Source: Sipunculus nudus
Lineage: Eukaryota > Annelida > Sipuncula > Golfingiida > Sipunculidae
Direction: 5' to 3'
Assembly: GCA_026874595.1 (NCBI GenBank)
Contig: CM049306.1
Location: 4,478,019 to 4,542,018 of the forward strand
Length of the DNA: 64,000 nucleotides
Below are positions 49,485 to 59,097 of the stretch, piece by piece. The notes below the pieces were generated by a model, which had not been told where the DNA came from, ran no database searches, and saw nothing but the letters and a program-made list of their open reading frames with translations. Within the stretch, counting starts at the first letter, position 1. Every line of letters starts with the position of its first letter. A program made the position numbers and the translations under genes.

Positions 49485-52400
49485 AACAAGGGACCCATGG
49501 GTCACGGCACTCAGCTGATCGTGATTGGACTATAAATGTTTCTCCACTGTGATACTATATCGAGTCGATAAAGCTTATGAATATCATGTACATGTTGGGC
49601 TATTATAAAGGAATGTAATGTAATATGTGAGTAAATGATAAATGAAATTACCTGACTGATGGATTAATAGTCAAATAAAGTGGTTTATTTTTTTATTTAT
49701 TTAGGAGGGGTTGAAAATTGTGATAAATTTGAGCAAATATGAATGCAATGACAGCAGTAATAAGCAGTAGTAGATGATAAGGCTATTTGTTGAAGGATCT
49801 AAAGTGTATGGTAGTCTGCAAGCGTTCAATTTGACAGATATGATGTTATGATTAACTATGCTGATGAAGTGATTTATGAATATGTGACTGTATGACACAA
49901 TATCTCTTTAGTCTTGACAAGGTACATTATTGTGATGCCCACTATGTCTACATATTACACAATATTGACATAATTTCTGGCATGTACATAGGTACCTATG
50001 GACGAATAGTTATACAAAACATTAAAGTATGAATATATCTGATTCATCTTGTTCTTGCTTACTGAGGCTGACTTTGGGATGGGGTTCGAAGAAGGGAAAA
50101 GTGAGGGCAGCACGAAGGTGGATGTAGAAATATTCTATTGTAATGTTTTTCATTTATATAAGAATATGAAAAGCTAAGAGGAAAGGGGCCCTCCTACTTG
50201 GTTATAGTAAAGTTCTAAATATATGATTGCAAACTAATACTCTGACAAGACTGTCATGAAGAAAAACAGTAAAAGTTTTGAGATACTGTGTTGCATATGA
50301 AAATTTACAGATAGACAGGCAAGTGGACAGAATGGACTAATACCTTTATTTCACTTTCAAGAGAATAATGCATTTAAGTTTATATATAATCCTATTTTTT
50401 TAAGCAGATCCACTTTTTCCATTAAGAAGTTTTTATCTGTATCATTTTTTTATTTACAGGTTTATAAATTTTTAATTAAAAAACCTGAAAATATAAGTTA
50501 AAATATTAGAATTGTTGCAAAAGTTGCAATCATTATATATACAGAGTAAAAAACATAGGGTCATATTATGCATACACATATATTTTATTATTTTTAAATC
50601 ATAAATGTTTTAACTGATTTTAAAAGAAAATAATGCCACAACATGGCATCTACAAGAATATTTCTTGAATCACTATTAAAAAGTTTTGCATATTGGAGTT
50701 TTCAGGACATGCTTAATTTTATTCACCAAAATAAAATAAAAGTAAATTTGACAAAATAAAACATCTTTTCAAATAAAGTATACACACTGTTGGTTGAATG
50801 AGGGACAAACAATATCATTGTGCTAATTACTATCCCAGTTTTAATTAATTACTGGAATTAATAGTCAATTTCACACCTGGTGAAGTTTTTACTCTTCTGA
50901 AGTAAGGAATTACTTATCTCATGAACATCCAGACTTTCACAGCAATACACCACTTTGTGGACACAATTAAATGTACACTTTAATCATTGTAACCCTGGTG
51001 GTTCAATACAAAATCTAAAACGTAGCATGTCCAAGAATAAAATAAAATACAGAAAAATTATAACATTCATCTAGTTTATGCACCAGCTGGGGGGGGGATG
51101 AGTGCAGGGCGAGGGGAAGCCTGCTAGTAGTGGCCAAGCTGGGCCAAGGTAAGCTGCCTGGGGTGGGTTACATAATGCAAGTGAAGGCTGTACTACTAGG
51201 TGGGCTAGATGTAAACAACACTTGACATGGTGTGTGAAAACATGAATAAAAGCTATTCATTCCAATCAATTTCTTTTGAAAGTTCAGATTTTAAAAGATT
51301 AAATCCTTATGCATATATGCTGGGAAAATTAAATCAACAGTGCCAAAGTTGGACAAAATTTAAGGTATTGTTTTTTATTTATGCTAATAACTTGAAAAAT
51401 TTGCAAAATTCAGATCTAATTTTGGGTAAACAATTGAATTTTGATTAAATAAAGTTATATTCCTGAAAAAAGGTCTCTAGGTTCAGCAATTCTCATGTGA
51501 GTAAATATATTTCCTGATTTTTTAAAAAATTGCATTATGTTTTGGCCCATAACTTCAAAATAATACTCAATACTGACCTAGTTTTTGGTATGTTCATAGA
51601 AAATGTATAAAAGAATGTGAATACTAAATACGATCAAAAACAGATCAGTGGTTTTGATATTAGGCAGCCTTGAAGTGTAACAATGGCTTTTTTTTTATGG
51701 AAAACAGAGTTTTTTTCCTTAATATCTCGAAGGAACAAAGTCCTAATGACCCAATTTTCGGTATGGTAGGAGATTTTGGGGACATCTAAAATTATGTCAA
51801 CAGCCTGGGGAGCATAGAGATGTGCACTGAATGACCTACAGTCATCAAAGTGGACTGCTTGACAATGTAAGGGAATACAACAAGAGCCTCCAAAAAAATT
51901 CAATAACTAGCCTAATTTTGCAGCTTTTATTTTCAGATTTTAACAGATTAAATCCTTATGTATACATGGTGTGAAAATTAAATCCACAGTACTTACAGGA
52001 AAAAACTGTGCCATGGCCAAAGTTGGGCAAAATTTAAGGTACCAATTTTATATTTTTGCCAATATTTAAAAAAATTTAACAGATTTTGATCTAATTTTTG
52101 GTATACAATTGAATTTTGATTAATTAAAGTTGTATTACTGGAAAAAAGTCCCTACCTTGAACACTTTGGGTCTTAAGTGACAAAATATCTTCCTGATTTT
52201 TTTACAAAGTGCATTATGTTTGGGCCAATAACTTTTTTAAATTATATAATACTGACTTAATATCTGGCATGTACATAGGAACTATATAGAGGAATATTTA
52301 TGGTAAATATGAAGAAAAACCAGATGAGTGGTTTTGATATTAGGCAGTCCTGAAGTGTGAAAATAGATTTCTAATAAAAAATTGAGGTTTTTCCTTAATA

Positions 52401-52635
52401 TCTCAAAGGAACGAAGTCCTATTGACCCAATTTTTGGCATGGTAAGAGATTATGGGGACATCTAACTGTATGCCGAAATTCAGATTCGTAGGTCCAACGG
52501 TGTCGAAACGTGCCAGTCTTACGGACGGACATCCAGACGGACAGACAGACGGACGGACGGACAAACAGACGGACGGACGACGGAAAATGGACCATGACTA
52601 TAGCTCAGATGACTTATAGTCAGCTGAGCTAAAAA
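49485..52635 (+). mobile_element. A6: long family-A element, third 5' subtype (3.15 kb)
   Basis: The 5' end AACAAGGGACCCATGGGTC, then CACTCAGCTG, matches the family terminus, but the next ~1.5 kb (GATCGTGATTGGACTATAAA…) differs from both the A2/A4 and A3/A5 subtypes. From about 51220 it rejoins the family with two core units (near 51300-51800 and 51950-52450), each with AAAATTTAAGGTA and ATGTTTGGGCC-like blocks. A GGAC/AGAC tract lies at about 52521-52580, and the 3' hairpin ends at 52635. No long frame. Confidence 0.85.
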
Positions 52636-52690
52636 CTGACAACCAGCTTTGGCCTCTGCAATGCTATTCACCACAGCTGTTTTGTATATA

Positions 52691-52868
52691 CAGTGAAACC
52701 TCGTTGTGTCAAACTGACTTAAGTAAAATACTCCACTAACGTCGAAGTTACAGAGTCAATATTCAGAACAACTCTAGTTAAATTATTACCAAATAAAACC
52801 CACTTGTGTCAAACCTGGGATGTGAAAACGTTTTCTGAGGGTCCCTTCGACACAACAAGGTTTCACTG
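52691..52868. mobile_element. 178-bp pogo-like MITE
   Basis: The left end CAGTGAAACCTCGTTGTGTC and the right end GACACAACAAGGTTTCACTG are inverted repeats with one mismatch over 20 bp. TA precedes the left end; the right flank is AA, a mutated target copy. The internal sequence is AT-rich and non-coding. The ends resemble those of the 1322-bp insert in B2 over the first ten bases only, so it is a different family. Confidence 0.9.
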
Positions 52869-53017
52869 AATTTTAAGTAAATTCTACTTGATCAAATAAT
52901 ATAGAATATTATAGGAGAAGGAACATGGAACCCATCTAATTCTCCAACACTAGAAGTACACAGCCAATCAGCTGTCCTTGTGTATTATAAAGCTGCCTTA
53001 TGAAACAAAATACACAG

Positions 53018-53171
53018 CAGGAGTACACCACAGAACAAACCACAAAACTAATTCCCCATTATCATATGATGATTCCTGGCAGATGATGGACTCCCACCTG
53101 GACAGTGACCCTCCCCGGGATAGACTGTCCCCAAACCACCAGTCCGCGATCAATAGAAGTGTCCAGAACAG
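53018..53171 (+). CDS. candidate 154-bp exon of an unidentified plus-strand gene
   Basis: The frame is open from the acceptor-like TACACAG (a second AG follows three bases later) to a good donor, AACAG|GTACCT. It encodes SPLSYDDSWQMMDSHLDSD, then PPRDRLSPNHQSAINRSVQN, a hydrophilic, low-hydrophobicity stretch such as is seen in cytoplasmic tails or linkers. It enters with two bases, matching the one-base exit of the 44213-44320 exon, and leaves with two bases. The pyrimidine tract is weak. An ATG frame (52978-53214) covers it, so a non-exon explanation is possible. Confidence 0.35.
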
Positions 53172-55728
53172 GTACCTAATGGTCAGAATACCCACATTTG
53201 TAGGCAGTGATTAGGCCCGGCTGGCTTTGTCAGCACTTAGGCAGTGCTCAGATACCATTACTGCTTTGCCTGGGATGCCAAGCTGAGCAGCATCTGGTCT
53301 CCACAATGCTGTACCTGTGTTCTCCGGGACTGAGTGAGAAATTCCTGGGTGTTCCATATGTATCTGTATCAAATAAGCACTTCTTGACATCACTCAAACC
53401 CAGAGATAATATAAAACCCAGAGATAACACCAAATCAACTCCTCATCAGACTGTATACCACAGTCCAACGGCACTTAAAACCTGGTCATATTCTGTACCA
53501 CCTGCATCTATTTAAATACACACTAGCTCAGCAGTATATGTGGAAACAACCTGAGAGATTATATCCCAAGGATAGAGACAAGAGCATATAAGATATATCA
53601 CTGTAGTAAGCATCTGGGAGAGACCCTCAGACAAAATTATAATGACTATAAGATGCACAGAGATGAAATAAAGATCACAGACAATGAAATCACCGATATC
53701 ACCCACCACAAATAATTGAAAGATAAACCATATGTCTATATGCAAGACATGTAAAAAACTACAAACAGGAGAAGTTTGTATCAGTAAATATAGCCCTCAG
53801 TCTGTGGTATGTAAACAGCCTCAAGATGGGTCACACGAACCTTGTTTCTGATAAAACAATGACATTTTTCATGGCAAATAAATGGGTGTCAGATAAATTG
53901 ACCTTCCTGGAAAATGTATCACTAGGTACAATCTGGCACATGATCCAATATAACTCAATCAATGAACTGCAGGCACAGGATAATTTCAAAATAAAATAAG
54001 TTCTTATTAATTGTGTCAAGCTTCATCTTTCAAAATCACTTCCTAAATACCCCCCCCCCCCCCATCCCCAGTAATTAGTATAGTACCAGTACCCCAACAG
54101 TTTCTGGGACACTTGTTTACAGCACTTTTAATCAGCACATAATTTTTGGGTTTTTTCTACAGAGAAATTAAACCCACTCCCAGCACATGATGCAATTTTA
54201 CATAATCCACCATGCAAGAATATCTGTGACCATGAGTTCCTTAAGTTATCACTCTTACTGCTAATGTTAAGTATCATAAGCAAATCACTGGATGTGGCCA
54301 ACATATTCTATGATAAAAGTACCTGCCCCTGCCCATGGTGAAACATTCATAATCATTTAAGATATAGTGTCAGCCAAAACCAACTTGTGGAACCTCAGTG
54401 TCCTTATACATTATCTTTTTTTTAGAACACTGGTCTCTAGACAAATAACTACCTCAATGTAATAAACATATATTAAGGTATCAATTCATATAATTCAGGT
54501 ATAAATATTCTGTTCATGATCAACAATTTAAGCTTATGTACAGGGACACCTGATCCTTATGGATAGCTGTCCATCAACTGACCCCTCCCTGTTATCACTG
54601 AACTCCTAGCAAAACAGACACAGCTGTCATGCTGAGAGTGGCTTGGGGCTTATATTTGTTTTGGCAACCAATACTAGATCCTGTGGCTTGCTAATTATGA
54701 CCAAAACCAATTTATGTATACCACCAATTACTACAAGTGACCCTGTTGAGAGGTACATTAAAAACACCAGACAATTTTCTATAATTTACTAGATTTCAAT
54801 GATTACTTACTTCTTCAGCAATACTGTGTGAATTTGTGTAAAGTGTAATTATTTTACATTATAATCCCTGTATTGAAAGTAAAATCTGAATGGAAACAGG
54901 TACTCATAATAAAGAACTTGATGAGACTCATGACCAGGAAAGACCAAATCCTGTGTGATAACCCTTTGGTAAAAGCTGACATGACAGACATCACTTCAAA
55001 TATGTCAGAAAAAAACAGTGTTATATCAAAGCATGAAAACTGACAAAAAAGTAAAACTGAAATATAATAAAATCATTTCTTAAGTCTGAAGATTTTTTAA
55101 ATTATCGAAGATTTCTTATCTTCAATAAGTGGTGTCTATTTCAATAACCCAAACTTCAAATTTACTGGAAAATGCCAACTAATTAATTCTAGGAAATAAA
55201 CATCAGTAAAGAGAGATAAACTGGATAAAGCCTTGTTATCAGACTATCAGTTGCCCTTGAAAGTGATAAATTTTGCAGTTTGTGTAAATGAGAAAATTAA
55301 GAATTCATATTTTGCAGTATGTCTACATGAGAAATTTATGAACTTGAATAAAGTTTCAACACAATTAGCTTTCCTTCTTAACTGAATAGCCAAAGAATAT
55401 TCATACTTAATTAAACCCATGGTGAATGCTACACAAAGTAAGCACCAGATTAATCAGAAGATGTTCAAAATTAATAACTTAACAATGGTAAACCATGCAC
55501 ATATCTTAAAAGGTATATTTACTGATAGGTGAACATTATAATTAGTAAAGTGCCAGCACAGAGCCTCTGATTGCATCATCCTAGTCATGTATGAAAGTGC
55601 ACATGAACATCTACCAGGAAACAGCAGCAGGATATGACCACAGTGGGTCTAATGACCACATCACCCTATTAAATAGTAAATAGTAATAATCAATCTAATC
55701 AAGTATTGCCTCCCCCTCTGATACCCAG
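53172..55728. other. no gene recognised
   Basis: Overlapping frames on both strands at 53207-53515 cannot be resolved to a strand. A 14-C homopolymer lies at 54050-54063. The rest is AT-rich. Confidence 0.4.
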
Positions 55729-55988
55729 CCTTTATAGAGGGAAACTGGAGGCTCTATTATATCATTCCAGGTAGCAAGGCACTCATCAGGACAAGGGGCT
55801 CAGGCAATGACAATACCTACGACAATGTACCACACAAATATGGTCTCATGTTCAGAAACCTGTACAGGCTCTCAGAAGACTGCATGGTCCCAGACAACAG
55901 GAATTGGACATTACTAAAAACTGAAACTTTCAAGGGCCAAGCAAAGCCTTATGACTGCATCAGCCCAGCCATTTTGGTAGTTTTATAA
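55729..55988 (+). CDS. candidate exon, 86 codons to a stop, unidentified
   Basis: It follows a very good acceptor (TTGCCTCCCCCTCTGATACCCAG). The frame after the first two bases stays open to TAA at 55986-55988. It encodes EGNWRLYYIIPGSKALIR, KYGLMFRNLYRLSEDC and RNWTLLKTETFKGQAKPYDC. The composition is protein-like and there is no repeat relation. A weak donor (TTG|GTAGTT) lies just before the stop, so it could be a terminal or internal exon. The phase does not join directly to the 53171 donor. No family recognised. Confidence 0.35.
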
Positions 55989-57255
55989 ATTTATAAGTCA
56001 CAAATACACCTAAAATTTAGGTACCTATAACCTGTTTTATGGGGGTAGTTTTAACCTGATTATAACCTTTGGTTAAAACCTTCCTACCTAAAACTTGCCA
56101 ACCCTGTGAAACAATGATCTGATCATAGAAGCCTCATTTATTTTAGAGGTTACATTTGAACTTCCCCTATTTACTGTGAATGTGATTGGTGAATCATCTC
56201 ATATTCATATTCTCAAGGCACAATACAATGCATTAACAGTTTTTTAACAGGAATATCAGTAAACTGTAAAAGTTAATTATTGTAAAATATTGGTGTCTAT
56301 TTGCTGCAGTCTTACTACGCATTAAGAAAGAAAACAGTGGCCAAAAAAGAGGACTTTTCCATTCTTCAAAAATGATGAAAGACTGCACACAAAACTATGA
56401 AAGCCTGATATTGTTTAAGTCAGTAAAACAGAAAGGCTATGTATAACACTTAAAGTGACTCTGTAAAGATAAAGCAAAAAAAAAAAATACTGAATCAGAC
56501 AAAAAATATCAGCTTTATTTTGGATATTTCACCATAAAGCATACTACACTCAAACTGTGTTACATATTTAATACATAATTTTGTTAACACTGCTAATGAT
56601 GTCAAAATCTTGTCAGAATAAAAGGCTGTACAAGCAGCTAGTTGTTCATGCCCTAGCTGTTCAATAAATGATCAACGTTAACTCTGTCAAGCAGTTCAGC
56701 TTGAATTCTTTGATACCAGTTGTAAACTTTGTGTTTAAATGCTCCTCTTCCATCACAGAGGTTATTTGTCTGGACAATTTACTGCATAGACCATGAAGTT
56801 TTACACTAAATGTAAATATATGTGGCATTATGCAGGTAGCTGTCAAATTATGCTTAGATTCATGCACCAGAATCCTCCCAATATATAAGCCTTGTAGGAC
56901 TCAAGATGTTGCTTCAACATTTTTAAAGGCAATTTTTTATGGAAGAAAGAGCATCTAATACAACATTCAATGTTTTTTATGAGCAAATATAAATATCAAC
57001 AAGCAGTCAGAATCAAGAGTATTTTGTTAAATTGTTTTTACTAATGTAAAAAAATTTCATAAATTTGTATATAAAAGCAATGCTCACATTGCCACTCATC
57101 AACAAACCTGTAACTAAAAAACTATGAAAAAATGGGTTTATTCTGCCAGCCCTGCTGATATTTGACTGTGTAGGTAACTATTGTTCTCTTTAAACTGAAC
57201 ATGTGAAAACGTTATAAAAACTGATACAACTAAAAAAAAAACATTAGCCAAGACA
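55989..57255. other. no gene recognised
   Basis: AT-rich unique sequence with a short A-run near 56477. If the minus-strand gene at 57.9-58.1 kb continues leftward, this would be its intron; no further exon is evident. Confidence 0.4.
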
Positions 57256-57674
57256 GGGTCCGCCTAAACACCCAAAACACCTTTTTGGGTACGTGTGACG
57301 AAACACCTTTTAAATTCGAATTTGAAGCAAAACACTTGTATCATTTAATAAATCATCATCTTTTCTGTAAAATTAAAGAAAGCAATAGTGTTTTGTACAA
57401 TCGACAAGTGCGCTGCTTGATTGCGACTTGCGCCACTAGGGGGCAGGGTCATAGCTGGCATAAACAGCTGCCGTGGGCGCCGGTGAACCGACCACGACAC
57501 GAAACACTCGTTTTTATCTTTATGACATGAATTTATGAAACAACATTGCAGAGATATATTCATCAGATGATTATCTATCGATTGGTGTTACGTTTTTGGT
57601 TCAGGTTCGAAGTGAAGTGGGTGTTTCGTCACAGATACCCAAAACACTGGTGTTTTGGGTGTTAAGGGGGACCG
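57256..57674. mobile_element. 419-bp MITE with long inverted repeats and 9-bp target duplication
   Basis: Both ends read inward as GG(G/T)CC.CC.(A)AACACCCAAAACACC, followed by a TTTTGGGTA-type block and GTGTGACGAAACACC, giving inverted repeats of about 50 bp. Each end also contains a small hairpin (CCCAAAACACC..TGGGT). GCCAAGACA lies directly outside both ends (57247-57255 and 57675-57683), a 9-bp target duplication as in Mutator-like or Merlin-like elements. The superfamily is not certain. There is no real coding frame. Confidence 0.88.
57433..57446 (+). promoter_or_regulatory. CTCF-like motif inside the MITE
   Basis: CCACTAGGGGGCAG matches the well-known CTCF core consensus (CCASYAGRKGGCR) at its key positions. 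It sits in the middle of the 419-bp MITE, about 0.6 kb from the promoter at 58.1 kb. Binding is inferred only. Confidence 0.5.
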
Positions 57675-57873
57675 GCCAAGACATTCATTTCAAAGCTTTG
57701 AGGTCATCGTACATTACTATGAGACTCGAATAACAATAAACGATATCTAAACTGCATTTTGTCTGTGGGTGTTATTTTACCGGTTTTGGGAAGATCAGTA
57801 CATGAACTCTGTAAATATCAACGAGACCATGCGACAAGCATGTCCCCAAGAGAGTTTGAATGGACATGCTTAC

Positions 57874-57943
57874 CTTTTCTTATCGTCAGTTTTCACCCGT
57901 GGTTTGGGTTTGGACCGCTTTTTGCGGGCCTGGATGGCCAGGA
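57874..57943 (-). CDS. exon 2 of a minus-strand gene with a basic N-terminus
   Basis: 70 bp between an acceptor (TTATTTCGTTTCAG) and a donor (AAAAG|GTAAGC). Joined to exon 1 it stays in frame and encodes VLAIQARKKRSKPKPRVK then TDDKK, a strongly basic stretch that could be a nuclear or nucleolar signal or an RNA-binding tail. It starts by completing a codon with two bases and ends with two bases of the next. The protein family is not recognised, and later exons were not found to the left. Confidence 0.6.
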
Positions 57944-58031
57944 CTGAAACGAAATAATACTCAGTTATTACACGGCGTTCAATTAGCATACATTTTGGAC
58001 ATCTGATCGGAAATTCTGTCTTACTTCGTAC

Positions 58032-58047
58032 CTTTTCTAGAACTCAT
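58032..58047 (-). CDS. exon 1 (start codon) of the same minus-strand gene
   Basis: The ATG is at 58047-58045, followed by four codons (MSSRK in all) and one base, then the donor G|GTACGAAGT. The intron to exon 2 is only 88 bp (57944-58031). The in-frame join gives MSSRKVLAIQARKKRSK. The start is supported by the GC-rich, motif-bearing sequence immediately upstream and the absence of an earlier in-frame ATG nearby. The gene is unidentified. Confidence 0.55.
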
Positions 58048-58185
58048 CTTCTGCCAATGCCTGTTCACACAACTGAACCACTTCCGGTACAGCTACGCAT
58101 GCCCGCAATACCGGAAATACTGATGGGATATTGTGCACTTCGTTTGGGTTCAAGTTTGTAGCGTTCGGTTGCTATGGAAATTTTA
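58048..58185 (-). promoter_or_regulatory. TATA-less promoter with ETS, NRF1-like and X-box-like motifs
   Basis: On the minus strand ACCGGAAGTG (58079-58088) is a full ETS/GABP consensus; a second CCGGAAAT lies on the plus strand at 58111. Between them GCGGGCATGCG (58098-58108) resembles an NRF1 site. GTTGCTATGGAAAT at 58168-58181 fits the RFX X-box at 13 of 14 positions. The region has more CpG than its flanks and no TATA box. This fits a housekeeping-type, possibly bidirectional promoter. Confidence 0.5.
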
Positions 58186-59097
58186 CGTGCCAAGTTGTGG
58201 CGACAAATTTGTTTTCGCTGGATATTGCTTGAATGGAATTATTTGTATTGTCGTTACTGCTCAGATCGATGTGTTATGTTAGTTTAGAAGACAGGCATGT
58301 CAGTATTGTGGCCGACTGGTATTAAAAATAGGCCACATTGTATAGTTGACCGCAGCAACCTGTAGCTGCTCGATGAGCGAATACTTCTTTTGGTTGGTAT
58401 AGCGCTGTTTATAGACCTGATACTAAAATATTATGATAGTAGGCTTAATTACACAACTTTTATGTGGTCTATTATAAAGTTTTCTTTTATAAAATATTAA
58501 TGGCTTAATTGTATTAATCACTTTAATTTCGTTTAGCCTACTTGTCATTAACAAACGTTAAATGTTAATTTATAAAAAAAATAATTAAGCTAATAAATAG
58601 GCCTACAAACAGGTCCTTATTAAGACATAAAAGGCAATATTGATTTTAATGTTAAGGTAATACAGTTTTGGCGTTTGATTAAAACAAAAGCATTTGTATT
58701 TAAATATGGATTATTTAACTGTACGGCAGGCCTATCCACATATAGGCCTAAATAGCCGCCGATATCGTCAAAACAGTTTATTATTATTATTATTATTATT
58801 ATTAGGCTACAGTATATTAAGTCTGTCATTGAGCCAGTCAGTAGAAAAAAGTAGTTGAGGAGTCCATTGTCATGGCCGGGAGACCACCGAAACGGAGCTT
58901 TAGGACACTCTGTTCAGCCTGGGTCAAATCAGTATATCTGTAAAAAAAGAAGCTTCAAAGATCGCATGAAGAAAGTTCAAACAACCAGGCTGAAAATGTA
59001 ATTCGCTATAGGCCTCTAGCCTATGGGTCATTCTCCGAAAAAACGTCCCATATTTCAGGTACAACATCTAAAAATAACTTAAGTCTAACATGGAAAT
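58186..59097. other. intergenic sequence with a (TTA)n tract
   Basis: A (TTA)n microsatellite of about eight units lies at 58780-58804. No frame with a domain is present. Confidence 0.5.

Noticed and set aside
57759-57957. Two overlapping 62-codon plus-strand ORFs
   Set aside because: They are antisense shadows of the better-supported minus-strand exon 57874-57943.
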